The position numbers and the translations under genes were made by a program. A DNA stretch of 64,000 nt from Akkermansiaceae bacterium (GTDB taxonomy: Bacteria; Verrucomicrobiota; Verrucomicrobiia; Verrucomicrobiales; DEV007), in contig JACKQE010000018.1 in NCBI GenBank assembly GCA_024233005.1, forward strand, positions 14,070 through 78,069, given 5' to 3'. Of this stretch, positions 17,328 to 25,818 are shown in pieces. Each line of letters starts with the position of its first letter. Position 1 is the stretch's first letter. The notes under the pieces were generated by a model that ran no database searches, was not told the DNA's origin, and saw only the letters and a list, made by a program, of their open reading frames with translations.

Positions 17328-18343
17328 GGTTGTTCCATCGGCATCACGGCATGGATGACTTTGAATACGGGATCACGGACCACCTGCCGCCAGAGGAGTC
17401 CGCAGGCATCCAGCACCCCTTCGTAGGGAAGTTGACGATTGGCGACCAACCAGATCTCCCCTCCTGGATACAGGGCGTCCCGGGCGGCATTCAAAAAAGC
17501 CCGCCCCAGCGCCACATCTTTCATCTGCCGGGTGTGAAATGGCGGATTCATGAGGATGATATCATACCGTCCCGGGATTCCGGTGGTGACATCGTGCCAG
17601 TGAAAATTCAAGACCGCCTCCTGCGCCGCGAGATTCTGTCGCGCGCAATCGAGAGCCCGGGAATCGGATTCGAAGAGGTCGACCTGCTTCACGGCGGGAC
17701 AGCGCCGCAGCAGAGCGTCCGTCAGGTATCCCCATCCGGCCCCCAGATCCGCCACCTTCCCCCGGAGGTTCGTCGGCAAGGATTCTACGAGCAATTGTGA
17801 GCCCGGATCGACTTTGGTGGCGCTGAACACCCCGGCTTCGGTGACAAAGTGGGTGCCCGGAATGGGCTTCCGCCGCCCCGCGTCAAGCCAGCCTTCCGGC
17901 ATGACCGCAGGCGAGGGGATCTCCTTGCGAGCCCCGAAGACCCGGCACTTGTGTTTCTGACGCGAGTGGACCGCTCCCACCACTTTGGCGAGATCCTTCT
18001 CAAACCGGGCCGCACCCGCCCCATTTTCCATCGCGGCAACCAGCATGCCTCCGGGTTCCACCAGATCCCAGGCTTTGGCGAATCCCCCATGGATTTCGTC
18101 ACGGGCTTTTCCTGGCAACTGCATCACCAACGGCCAGAGACCCGATGGAACGTCGCACCGGGCGAACCCGGAGCGGTCCCAGGCATCAGCGAGCCCCTTG
18201 TGGGACTGCCATCCGAGAATCTCCGGCCAGGAACGCAGCAGGGGATGTGGCTCCGCTCCCCAAAAAAAGGCACGAGCTGGAGCAGCGAAAGCCCCTTCTC
18301 CCGCAAAGCCGAGCAACAAGGTTTCCAATGCGAGATTGATCAT
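17324..18343 (-). CDS. rsmC: RsmC-like 16S rRNA (guanine) methyltransferase
   Basis: The 339-residue product has the two-domain layout of RsmC/RlmG enzymes: a degenerate N-terminal methyltransferase-like domain, then an active SAM domain with VADLGAGWGYLTDALLRR (motif I), VDLFESDSRALDCAR and the target-base motif ILMNPPFHT typical of N2-guanine methyltransferases acting on rRNA. GGEIWLVANRQLPYEGVL also matches. RsmC methylates G1207 of 16S rRNA; RlmG, its homologue, acts on 23S, and the sequence alone does not firmly separate them. Coupling to the rsuA remnant downstream by ATGA favours an rRNA role. It is diverged from the N-terminal consensus, as usual for the inactive lobe. Confidence 0.8.
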   Translation of the reverse strand: MINLALETLLLGFAGEGAFAAPARAFFWGAEPHPLLRSWPEILGWQSHKGLADAWDRSGFARCDVPSGLWPLVMQLPGKARDEIHGGFAKAWDLVEPGGMLVAAMENGAGAARFEKDLAKVVGAVHSRQKHKCRVFGARKEIPSPAVMPEGWLDAGRRKPIPGTHFVTEAGVFSATKVDPGSQLLVESLPTNLRGKVADLGAGWGYLTDALLRRCPAVKQVDLFESDSRALDCARQNLAAQEAVLNFHWHDVTTGIPGRYDIILMNPPFHTRQMKDVALGRAFLNAARDALYPGGEIWLVANRQLPYEGVLDACGLLWRQVVRDPVFKVIHAVMPMEQP

Positions 18344-18493
18344 CCGGGCTCAGGGCTGACAGGGAAGTTGGAAGGGGTTGATTTCAGAGAGTCTCATTCG
18401 GAAAACCCTAGCAGCGGGCAGGGTTTTGCCAAGCGGCAATGCGCTTCTCAACCGGCCGCAACAGGTTACAAACAAGAGACCATTTTCTAATCG

Positions 18494-18518
18494 CCAGACA
18501 AACCGATCGATGGTCTGG
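18494..18518 (+). promoter_or_regulatory. Inverted repeat just upstream of the DUF697 start
   Basis: CCAGAC (18494-18499) and GTCTGG (18513-18518) are perfect complements, separated by 13 bases and ending 7 bases before the ATG. In RNA this would form a weak 6-bp hairpin over the ribosome entry site; in DNA it could be an operator half-site pair. No other evidence supports either reading. Confidence 0.25.
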
Positions 18519-18525
18519 TAACCCT

Positions 18526-19206
18526 ATGAATAACGAACCCTCTTCCGATGCCGCCGCGGAAACGCACCACGACGCACTTCCATCCCTTGTCCCGGCTCCG
18601 CCAGAAGGTCCCGGCCATGATTCGGCTGCGGACAAAATCATCCGCGACCACGTCGTCTGGTCTCTTGGAGCCGGTCTCATTCCGGTCCCGTTCGCGGACA
18701 TCGCCGCCGTCACCGCCATCCAGATGGATGCCCTGCAGCAATTGGCGCGTCTCTATAATGTAGCCATCACGGAGGCGACCGGCAAACGGTTCGTCACCGC
18801 CCTGACTGGCGGGGCCGTCGCCCGAGTGGGAGCCAGCCTCATTAAAGCGCTCCCCGGAGTCGGATCGATCATTGGGGGCCTCAGCATGTCGGCGCTCTCC
18901 GCCGCGAGCACCTATGCAGTGTGCCAAGTTGCGGCCAATCATTTCAAAACCAAGGGTGATTTCTTCGAACTTGATCTCGACTTCGCAAAAAAGGCCTACC
19001 ACGAGGCGCTCGAAAAAGGCAAGCAGTTCGTCAAAAGCCTCGAAGGAGAATCGCCTGAAGTCAAAGCAGAGGCCGCCAAGATTGCCGCCACCCTGCAACG
19101 CCTCACCGATTTGCGCGATGAAGGCCTGCTCTCTGAGGAGGAGTTTGAGGAGAAAAAAGCCCAGGTTCTGTCCCGCGGCACGGCGGCGGAAGACAATGTC
19201 GTCTGA
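18526..19206 (+). CDS. DUF697 membrane protein with SHOCT-like C-terminus
   Basis: The 226-residue product has a polar 35-residue N-terminus, then a DUF697-type core: HVVWSLGAGLIPVPFADIAAVTAIQ, LARLYNV and a second hydrophobic stretch rich in Gly and Ala (LIKALPGVGSIIGGLSMSALSAA). DUF697 segments also occur in YcjF-type and GTPase-linked membrane proteins. The C-terminus ends LTDLRDEGLLSEEEFEEKKAQVL, the short SHOCT oligomerisation motif. A role in membrane stress or trafficking is often guessed for the family but is not known. The ATG at 18526 is chosen over the open extension to 18439 because the conserved part starts after it. A small inverted repeat lies directly upstream. Confidence 0.75.
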   Translation: MNNEPSSDAAAETHHDALPSLVPAPPEGPGHDSAADKIIRDHVVWSLGAGLIPVPFADIAAVTAIQMDALQQLARLYNVAITEATGKRFVTALTGGAVARVGASLIKALPGVGSIIGGLSMSALSAASTYAVCQVAANHFKTKGDFFELDLDFAKKAYHEALEKGKQFVKSLEGESPEVKAEAAKIAATLQRLTDLRDEGLLSEEEFEEKKAQVLSRGTAAEDNVV

Positions 19207-19223
19207 GTCCCGTCACGCATTTG

Positions 19224-21662
19224 TCAACCGGCCCGACTCGCCAATCCAAGGGTGGCCAGGGAACTGAGGGGCATAAGAACAGCGGCGAGCAGGGGGTTCA
19301 TGTGACCGGCCAGACAAACCGCGACCACGGTGGCATTGTACCCCAGGGCGAAGCCCACCACCCAACGGACGGTCCGGCGGCGGCGGCGGGAAGCATCAAG
19401 AAGCCAGCGGATGGCGCGCAGTCCCTCCCCAAGAAAGTAAAAATCGCACTTCGTGTCCAACACCCCGCCGCCGGCCACCGGCGTTCCGGAAATGGCGGCG
19501 ACATCGAAAGCCAGTGAATCATTGGCGCCATCCCCGACGTAAAGAACGCTTCGGGCGTCGTGGGCCATGATCCAGTCAGCCTTTGCCTGAGGGCTGAGAT
19601 CACCTAGGATTTCAGCACCTTCCAGCTCCAACCGCTGCCCCATGTCAGTGACACGGGATTGCGCATCGCCACTCAGAATGGCAAGACGGTATCCCCTGCG
19701 GCGCAGGAGTCGGAGTTCCTCTCCAGCATCGGGCCGGAGGGCCTCCTGGAAATTCAAACTGACAACCGGAGCCCCATCGCGGGCAAAGACCACGCGGGCT
19801 CCCGTTGGGGAGGAGTCGGTCGTGGCCCCTCCTGGATACCATCCGGGACGTCCCAGCGACCAGACCGTCCCGCTCTCTTCGGTCCACCAAACCCCCTTCC
19901 CCACGGCTTCCTGGATCTCTCCGGACAGTGCCTCGGAGCCCTGGAACACACCGGCATGCCTGTCTCCCGCCAAGGCTTCGCGAAGCCCTCTCCCCACTGG
20001 ATGCCGGCTGTCATGGACCAATCCCCCAAGAATCTGGCGCTCCCGGGGGGACAGGGCCGTCAGTTGCCCCCGATCCTCAAGCACTGGTGCCTCCCGGGTG
20101 AGGGTTCCGGTTTTGTCGAAAACCAACCGTCGCACTGCTCCCAGGCGCTGCCAGAGCGATCCCTCTCTAACAAAGAGTCCCCGGCGTCGCAAGGAGGCCA
20201 GAACAACCTCTTCAACAAAAGGAAGGGCCACACCGAGAGCACAAGGACAAGACACCACGAGCACCGACACCGCCACCTGGAGGGCAGGGCCGAAGCCTGC
20301 GAAGATTTGCCACCAGACATAGCCGCCCAGAGCGGTCAGGACCACGGTGGCGAGGTAGGCCTTGAGAAAGCCCTGCATGGGTGACCGGGACTCGGGCGTG
20401 GTCCGGGGAGCACTGAGAAGCCGGGCCAACAGAGACTCCGCGTGCCGCTCGAGAGCCCTCAATCGCAAAGGATGCCGGGCCACATTGGCCGCGCCGCCGG
20501 GAATCTCGGCCCCAGCCGCATAAACCTTTGGCTCTGCCTCGCCATTGATCCACTCCAGACTTAGTTCCGCAACCGGACTTTCGACCACCGCGCGCACCGG
20601 GCTGCGGTCACCTGGCGGAAGTTGGAAGATCTCTCCGGACTCGAGATCCTCGGGGCGCTTGCCGGCCAACCCGGAGGAAGTGACCACCAACACGTCAGGA
20701 AGGCGCAATCCCCCGTCTCCCAGCCAACGACGATTCCGCTCCACGGCGGCTTCCTGAAGCCAACGCCCGACCAACATAAGAAATGGGAAGAGGGCGACAA
20801 AATCGAAATAGAGCAGTCCTTCCAGGCCAAGAAGCCAACCCGCCAAAGAACCGATCCAAGCACCGAGCAGCCCGAGCGAAATCGGCAAATCCATGTGAAT
20901 GATTCCCAGCCGGGAAGCCCGCCAAGCCCTGGGAAAAAAATAGCCGCCACCCGCGGCCAAAGCCAACGTCGCCGAAACGGCGGCAATCATTTGGAACAGT
21001 CCGGCAAAGGCAAAGCCGGACTCCATGCCCAGGTATCGAGGCAAGCTGAAAGCCATGGCGTTCATGGCCAATGCTCCGCACACCCCAATCCGGGTCAGGA
21101 GATCCCGCTGGGAAGAAGTGGCGCTCCCGACCGCGCCGGAGACCGCGCCGGACGGCTCCAGTTCGTAGCCAAAGCGCTGGAGATCAGCCCCGTAGGCCGC
21201 CACGTCACAGCGCCCGGCTTCCCACCACAGCGTGATGCACGATTGCTGGACATCGGCGACCGCTTTGAGCGCTCCAGGGCGGTCCTTGGTAAAGACCCTT
21301 TCAACCAGCCAGAGACAGGCCGCACAGGAGAGGCCCCTCAGACCAACGGTGGTTTTGGCCACGCCCGACTCGTCAGCCTGCTGCTCAGCATTCTTGCCGG
21401 CCTCGGTCAGCCAGCCAAAATCCCTTGCCTGGAAGGCGATCCCCTGAACCGGGCGGAGTGTGTTACCGGAGCGCAAATCGTAGAAGCGATTCCACCCTTC
21501 CCGATTCAGCAAATCATGGACAAATTCACATCCGGAACAGCAAAAGCCTCCGGGCACTGCTCCCACGCGCGGTTTGACGATGTAGAGTGTGCCACAATGT
21601 TGGCAGGGGGCGCGCGTTTCACCGGTTGCTACACGGGTCCCCTCCTCATCAGTCCCAGACAT
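19224..21662 (-). CDS. Heavy-metal P-type ATPase, FixI/CcoI-like copper exporter
   Basis: The 812-residue product pumps Cu(I) or a similar metal across the inner membrane. The N-terminus has a Cys-rich metal-binding region (CQHCGTLY, then GFCCSGCEFVHDLL) typical of FixI/CcoI. An HMA-like domain with SCAACLWLVE follows, then membrane helices, VVSCPCALGVALP (CPC transport site near residue 470), the phosphorylation site VFDKTGTLT (near 516) and GDGANDSLAF in the hinge. This N-terminal layout marks the subgroup that supplies copper to cbb3 oxidase, but no ccoN/fixG genes are in the window. The start at 21662 is chosen ahead of the Cys region; ATGs at 21692 and further upstream are possible. The end lies 17 bases from the convergent DUF697 gene. 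Confidence 0.85.
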   Translation of the reverse strand: MSGTDEEGTRVATGETRAPCQHCGTLYIVKPRVGAVPGGFCCSGCEFVHDLLNREGWNRFYDLRSGNTLRPVQGIAFQARDFGWLTEAGKNAEQQADESGVAKTTVGLRGLSCAACLWLVERVFTKDRPGALKAVADVQQSCITLWWEAGRCDVAAYGADLQRFGYELEPSGAVSGAVGSATSSQRDLLTRIGVCGALAMNAMAFSLPRYLGMESGFAFAGLFQMIAAVSATLALAAGGGYFFPRAWRASRLGIIHMDLPISLGLLGAWIGSLAGWLLGLEGLLYFDFVALFPFLMLVGRWLQEAAVERNRRWLGDGGLRLPDVLVVTSSGLAGKRPEDLESGEIFQLPPGDRSPVRAVVESPVAELSLEWINGEAEPKVYAAGAEIPGGAANVARHPLRLRALERHAESLLARLLSAPRTTPESRSPMQGFLKAYLATVVLTALGGYVWWQIFAGFGPALQVAVSVLVVSCPCALGVALPFVEEVVLASLRRRGLFVREGSLWQRLGAVRRLVFDKTGTLTREAPVLEDRGQLTALSPRERQILGGLVHDSRHPVGRGLREALAGDRHAGVFQGSEALSGEIQEAVGKGVWWTEESGTVWSLGRPGWYPGGATTDSSPTGARVVFARDGAPVVSLNFQEALRPDAGEELRLLRRRGYRLAILSGDAQSRVTDMGQRLELEGAEILGDLSPQAKADWIMAHDARSVLYVGDGANDSLAFDVAAISGTPVAGGGVLDTKCDFYFLGEGLRAIRWLLDASRRRRRTVRWVVGFALGYNATVVAVCLAGHMNPLLAAVLMPLSSLATLGLASRAG

Positions 21663-21797
21663 CTGTTCCCGGTCCTTTTTGGCCACCATCATTCCTCGGA
21701 AAATACGCCGATTGTCCCCCCCAGGATGCCTTGGACGACATAAAGACGCCATTGGATCCTGTTGCCACAAGGTAATCCTTCGGTTAGTTTTTTACCC

Positions 21798-22208
21798 ATG
21801 AATCTGAACCGAACGATCAAAATAACTCTCCTTGCCTTCTTTCTTGGTGCCGGCACGAACGTCGGACTCGGGGATGAGGGCAAAGCCAAGGTGCAACATC
21901 TCACCGGAAAGGAGTCGGTCAACCTGGTCAATTCTGAAGCCAAGCTGATCGTGGTGGATGTCCGGACTCCGGAGGAATTCGATGAAGGGCACATCAAAGG
22001 TGCCCAGAACATTGATTTCAACGGGATTGATTTCCCCGGAAAACTTGCCAAAATCGACCGGGAGGCTCCCATCCTGGTTCACTGTCGCAGCGGTCGCCGG
22101 AGTCAGGCCTCACTGAAAACCTTCGAGAGTCTCGGCTTCAAAAATGTGAACCACCTCGACGGTGGCATCCAAGCGTGGGCGGAAGCAGGCGGTGCTTTGG
22201 AGCGCTGA
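21798..22208 (+). CDS. Exported single-domain rhodanese-like protein
   Basis: The 136-residue product starts with a signal peptide (TIKITLLAFFLGAGTNVGLG). A rhodanese domain follows: LIVVDVRTPEEFDEGHIKGAQNIDF and the active loop LVHCRSGRRSQ with the catalytic Cys, then LDGGIQAW near the end. Rhodaneses transfer sulfane sulfur; in the periplasm they are often tied to thiol or sulfur chemistry. It is divergent from the copper ATPase gene with 135 bases between starts, which suggests shared regulation but does not prove it. It converges on glnA with a hairpin between them that could end both transcripts. Confidence 0.9.
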   Translation: MNLNRTIKITLLAFFLGAGTNVGLGDEGKAKVQHLTGKESVNLVNSEAKLIVVDVRTPEEFDEGHIKGAQNIDFNGIDFPGKLAKIDREAPILVHCRSGRRSQASLKTFESLGFKNVNHLDGGIQAWAEAGGALER

Positions 22209-22233
22209 ATGTTCAGCCACCCACCTTCCCCTC

Positions 22234-22272
22234 AAAAAAAAAAACGCCATCCAGGGTCTCCGGATGGCGTTT
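22234..22272 (-). terminator. Intrinsic terminator after glnA, possibly bidirectional
   Basis: An 11-bp perfect stem (arms 22242-22252 and 22262-22272, core CGCCATCC/GGATGGCG) with a 9-base loop is followed, on the minus strand, by a run of 11 T (complement of the A run 22234-22244). It lies 24 bases past the glnA stop. On the plus strand only three T's follow the stem, so it would act weakly for the rhodanese gene. Confidence 0.85.
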
Positions 22273-22296
22273 GGATTAAACAGTTTTCTCTGCGGA

Positions 22297-23313
22297 TCAG
22301 GTAGTGGGCACTTCCTGAATCGTCTTGAGAATACGGCTCGCGATCTGGTAGGGATCGCCCTGGCTGTTCGGACGACGATCTTCCAAGTAACCTTTGTAAC
22401 CGTTGTTGACAAAGCTGTGAGGGATCCGGACGGACGAACCGCGGTCGGCGACACCGTAGCTGAATTTGTCGATCGACTGGGTCTCGTGAAGACCGGTCAG
22501 ACGAAGGTGGTTGTCAGGACCATAAACCGCCACGTGCTCGTTCATGTTCTTCTGGAAAGCAGCCATGAGCTTCTCGAAGTAATCCTTGCCCCCGACTTCG
22601 CGCATATAATCCGTGGAAAAATTGGCATGCATCCCGGAACCGTTCCAGTCACCCCGGATGGGCTTGCAATGGAACTCGATGTCGATGCCATACTTTTCGC
22701 AAAGACGAATCAGGATGTAGCGGGCAACCCACATTTCGTCAGCGGCCTTCTTGGAGCCTTTGCCAAAAATCTGGAATTCCCACTGGCCTTTGGCCACTTC
22801 GGCGTTGATGCCTTCATGGTTGATGCCGGCATCGAGACAGAGGTCAAGGTGCTCCTCGACAATCTGACGGGCGACATCTCCGACGTTTTTATAGCCCACA
22901 CCGGTGTAGTAGGGACCTTGTGGGGCCGGGAACCCGTCCTCCGGGAAACCAAGCGGCCGGCCGTCCTGATAAAAGAAGTATTCCTGCTCGAACCCAAACC
23001 AAGCGCCCGGATCATCCAGGATGGTGGCACGGCTGTTGGAAGGATGCGGAGTGACTCCGTCCGGCATCATGACTTCACACATCACGAGCACCCCGTTCCG
23101 ACGGGTGGTGTCGGGATAGCAGGCTACCGGCTTCAGCATACAGTCGGAACTGCGGCCTTCGGCCTGCTGGGTGGAACTTCCATCGAAGCCCCACATGGGA
23201 AGCTCCTCCAGTTTTGGCATTGCGGAATATTCCTTGATCTGCGTTTTGCTGCGCAGGTTTGGCACGGGCGTGTAGCCGTCCAGCCAGATGTATTCGAGTT
23301 TGTATTTGGCCAT
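22297..23313 (-). CDS. glnA: Glutamine synthetase, type II (GSII, eukaryotic-like)
   Basis: The enzyme makes glutamine from glutamate, ammonia and ATP. The 338-residue length and motifs are GSII: LEYIWLDGYTP, MWGFDGSSTQQAEGRSSD, FGFEQEYFFY, YYTGVG, EVAKGQWEFQI, GDWNGSGMHANFS and VYGPDNHLRLTGLHET, with RIP near the end. GSI (about 470 residues) and GSIII (about 700) are much longer. GSII occurs in eukaryotes and some Actinobacteria, Proteobacteria and PVC bacteria. The ATG at 23313 begins the conserved MAKYKLEYIW; the frame is open to 23436 but that stretch has no family match. A -24/-12-like element lies about 100 bases upstream. Confidence 0.95.
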   Translation of the reverse strand: MAKYKLEYIWLDGYTPVPNLRSKTQIKEYSAMPKLEELPMWGFDGSSTQQAEGRSSDCMLKPVACYPDTTRRNGVLVMCEVMMPDGVTPHPSNSRATILDDPGAWFGFEQEYFFYQDGRPLGFPEDGFPAPQGPYYTGVGYKNVGDVARQIVEEHLDLCLDAGINHEGINAEVAKGQWEFQIFGKGSKKAADEMWVARYILIRLCEKYGIDIEFHCKPIRGDWNGSGMHANFSTDYMREVGGKDYFEKLMAAFQKNMNEHVAVYGPDNHLRLTGLHETQSIDKFSYGVADRGSSVRIPHSFVNNGYKGYLEDRRPNSQGDPYQIASRILKTIQEVPTT

Positions 23314-23412
23314 GGTAGGGTTGTTCAACTGGTTTTTTTCTGAATCATTCCCGGGCGTCGGCTGCACCTTGGGGGAGTCAGCCTCCTCGCAACACGGGAC
23401 ACCGGGAGAAAG

Positions 23413-23428
23413 AGCATGTTTCATGCCA
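23413..23428 (-). promoter_or_regulatory. Possible sigma-54 promoter (-24/-12) for glnA
   Basis: On the minus strand the sequence reads TGGCATGAAACATGCT. This has GG and GC with 10 bases between, as sigma-54 promoters require, and matches TGGCAC-N5-TTGCA at most positions. Initiation would be near 23401, giving a leader of about 88 bases before the glnA ATG. Nitrogen control of glutamine synthetase by sigma-54 is common, but the -12 element is imperfect and no activator site was found. Confidence 0.35.
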
Positions 23429-23529
23429 GATGCCAATTACTAAAAGTATTTCGAGCGCTTCTTTTGCAAAAAAACAAAGCAATTCCGTTCTTGCGCGGCT
23501 GCCTCCCGAGGGTTTCTCTCAAACCAACC

Positions 23530-23916
23530 ATGAAAAAAGAGAAGGACACCGTGCGCTCCACCGTGCGACTGGGCTACGACGGACGGGTGCACAAGACTTT
23601 CCGCGGGACCCACGCCAAAGAACGCTTTGAAAACGAAATCAGGGTGTTGAAACATCTCGAAACCCGGAATTGTCCCTTTGTTCCCAGGGTGGTCGAATTT
23701 GATCCGGAAAAACTCTATCTGGTGACCACCAATTGCGGGCAGCGAGTGGAGCATCTGACCGAGGGACGGATGGAGGAACTTTTTCAAGAGCTGGAAAGCT
23801 ATGGAGTCCGTCACGATGATCCGTTCCTGCGGAATGTGACCTACAGCCAACAAATGGGGCGGTTTTGCCTGATTGATTTTGAACTGGCAACCATCCTTGA
23901 CAAGGTGGAACCGTAA
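23530..23916 (+). CDS. Minimal protein-kinase-like protein (128 residues)
   Basis: The product looks like a much shortened kinase fold of the RIO/lipopolysaccharide-kinase type. RVHKTFRG may hold the ATP-binding lysine, RFENEIRVLKHL the paired glutamate, LVTTNCG a hinge, GVRHDDPFLRNV the catalytic loop with Asp and Asn, and LIDFELA the metal-binding Asp. No clear glycine-rich loop is present, and only about 35 residues lie between hinge and catalytic loop, so most of the C-lobe is missing. The ATG at 23530 is preferred to the open extension from 23416. The PP2C phosphatase gene starts 21 bases downstream, so the two are likely co-transcribed. Substrate unknown. Confidence 0.55.
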   Translation: MKKEKDTVRSTVRLGYDGRVHKTFRGTHAKERFENEIRVLKHLETRNCPFVPRVVEFDPEKLYLVTTNCGQRVEHLTEGRMEELFQELESYGVRHDDPFLRNVTYSQQMGRFCLIDFELATILDKVEP

Positions 23917-23937
23917 AGGCTCTCTTACCTCCCCACC

Positions 23938-24837
23938 ATGCCAGACGAGTCTGCCCTGCCTCTCAGTTTTTCCGGCGCTCCCAGCAACAGCAATGCGACC
24001 CAGGCGCGGGTCCATTGGTCCGGAATGACCCACCCCGGACGGGTTCGCTCCAACAATGAGGACGTGTTCCTCGCGCTGTCCTTCGACGCGCGCGAAGTGA
24101 GGTTTCTCGGCAAGTCGGGAACGGCCACACTCGAGGATCAGGATTACATTTTCGCGGTTTCCGATGGGATGGGCGGGGCACGTTCAGGAGAGTTCGCGAG
24201 CCGGATCACCGTGGACAAGATCACCCGGCTGCTGCCCCAGAGTTTCCATCTCGCCAACCTGAATCTTGACGCCGGAATGGGTGACGTGCTTGCCGAACTG
24301 GTCCACCGGATTCATGCGGAGCTGCTTTCCCTGGGGCAGTCCTATGAAGAATGCGAAGGCATGGGAGCCACCCTGACCCTTGCGGTGGTGACTCCCCAGC
24401 GCCTCCACTACGCCCATCTGGGCGACAGCCGCCTCTACTATCTTCCGGCCACGGGAGAATCCCTGCAACAAATCACCCACGACCACAGCTACGTTGGCTG
24501 GCTGCGCCGCCAGGGGCAGCTCAACGAGCGGGAGGCAAGAAATCATCCCCGCAAGAATGTCCTGAACCAAGCCATGGGTGCGGGCCACCAGATCATCGAT
24601 CCCCACATCGGGGCCATCCGGTATGAGACAGGGGACCGTTTCCTCCTCTGCACCGATGGGATCATGGACGGCCTATGGGACCAGACCCTGGAAAGCCTCC
24701 TTCGCTCCCCCGATTCGGCCCAGGCGGCTTGGTCCCCCGCCCAGCGGATCGTGGAGCGTGCCGTGGCGGAATCCGGCCGGGACAACTGCACGGCCGTGGT
24801 GTTCGAAATCGGCGGTCCAACAACCCCAGACCGTTAG
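23938..24837 (+). CDS. PP2C-type Ser/Thr protein phosphatase
   Basis: The 299-residue product has the PPM/PP2C metal-binding motifs in order: RSNNEDVFLAL, FAVSDGMGGARSGEFAS, GMGATLTLAVV, AHLGDSRLYYL, FLLCTDGIMDGL and the last aspartate in GRDNCTAVVFEI. The enzyme would remove phosphate from Ser/Thr residues with two Mn or Mg ions. It has no membrane segment and no sensor domain beyond a 25-residue N-terminal tail, so it is a free cytoplasmic phosphatase. It follows the minimal kinase gene by 21 bases, which suggests an opposed pair. The start has a CT-rich leader. It converges on the carbonic anhydrase gene. Confidence 0.92.
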   Translation: MPDESALPLSFSGAPSNSNATQARVHWSGMTHPGRVRSNNEDVFLALSFDAREVRFLGKSGTATLEDQDYIFAVSDGMGGARSGEFASRITVDKITRLLPQSFHLANLNLDAGMGDVLAELVHRIHAELLSLGQSYEECEGMGATLTLAVVTPQRLHYAHLGDSRLYYLPATGESLQQITHDHSYVGWLRRQGQLNEREARNHPRKNVLNQAMGAGHQIIDPHIGAIRYETGDRFLLCTDGIMDGLWDQTLESLLRSPDSAQAAWSPAQRIVERAVAESGRDNCTAVVFEIGGPTTPDR

Positions 24838-24849
24838 GTCCCCTTCTCG

Positions 24850-25530
24850 TCACAACGGATCCAAGGAAAAGGGGGATGGCGGATGCGACACCCCAAAATC
24901 ACGCAGAAAATCCTGATATTCCTGCTGACCGGAAACGCAGGCTCCAAGGTCATTCAACAGACCATCCGCGATGCCGTAGATCCAGCCGTGAACGGTGAGT
25001 TCGCTCCCCTGGCGCCAGGCATGGTCCACGATGGCACTGGAGCACACATGGTGCACCTGGGTCAGGACATTGAGCTCGGCGAGGCGGTCCAGCCGGGCGG
25101 ATTCGACATCCAGGCCATCCAATTCATGCCGATGACGGGCCGCAATCTCGCGCACATGACGGAGCCAGTTGTCAGCCAGCCCGTAGGAACCTTCATGGGG
25201 GAACAGCGCGTTTTTCACCCCACTGCATCCATAATGGCCACAGACGATGATGTGACGCACCTTGAGCACCCGCACGGCAAATTCGATGACCGAGAGGCAG
25301 TTGAGATCGGAGTATACCACCACGTTGGCGATGTTCCGGTGAACAAAAAGTTCCCCGGGAGCCAGATCCACAATTTCATTCGCGGGAACCCGGCTGTCGG
25401 AACACCCGATCCAAAGATACTCAGGGCGCTGCTGGTTGGCCAGCTTACGGAAATATTCGGGTTCCCGGGCAAGGATGTCCGCGGCCCACTTTTTGTTGTT
25501 GGAGAACAAGGAGGAGAGATTTTTCATCAT
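24850..25530 (-). CDS. can: Beta-class carbonic anhydrase
   Basis: The enzyme interconverts CO2 and bicarbonate. The 226-residue product shows the zinc ligands and active-site pair in YLWIGCSDSRVPANEI, LFVHRNIANVV and HIIVCGHYGCSGV, with SVIEFAVRVLKV between. The C-terminal part HGWIYGIADGLLNDL is also conserved. This matches the E. coli Can subgroup, with no signal peptide. Two consecutive ATG codons (25530, 25527) begin the frame. The 288-base stretch between this start and the next gene (25819) must hold its promoter; I recognised no specific element there. Confidence 0.95.
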   Translation of the reverse strand: MMKNLSSLFSNNKKWAADILAREPEYFRKLANQQRPEYLWIGCSDSRVPANEIVDLAPGELFVHRNIANVVVYSDLNCLSVIEFAVRVLKVRHIIVCGHYGCSGVKNALFPHEGSYGLADNWLRHVREIAARHRHELDGLDVESARLDRLAELNVLTQVHHVCSSAIVDHAWRQGSELTVHGWIYGIADGLLNDLGACVSGQQEYQDFLRDFGVSHPPSPFSLDPL

Positions 25531-25818
25531 CTATCAAATTTCAAAAGGGAACATCTTTCCATGACCTGTTCGCCCAAGGAGCACACTCCGCTCCCAGTCG
25601 CTGATCCTGCCATGCATGAAATTCGCCGTGTTTGCAAGCTTAGAGTCCTAAACGGACCTCCGATCTTTCCCGGGCGTCGCAGTCACCCGGTTCGGACAAA
25701 CATGGCTTGAAATACCCTTCGGCTGCCATTAATGGTGTCACCTGTGGTCCGATGGTCACCCATCGGATGTGTCTCCTTCCAAGGACTGAGCACTCTGCCA
25801 CACCCACGGCTTTCCTTC

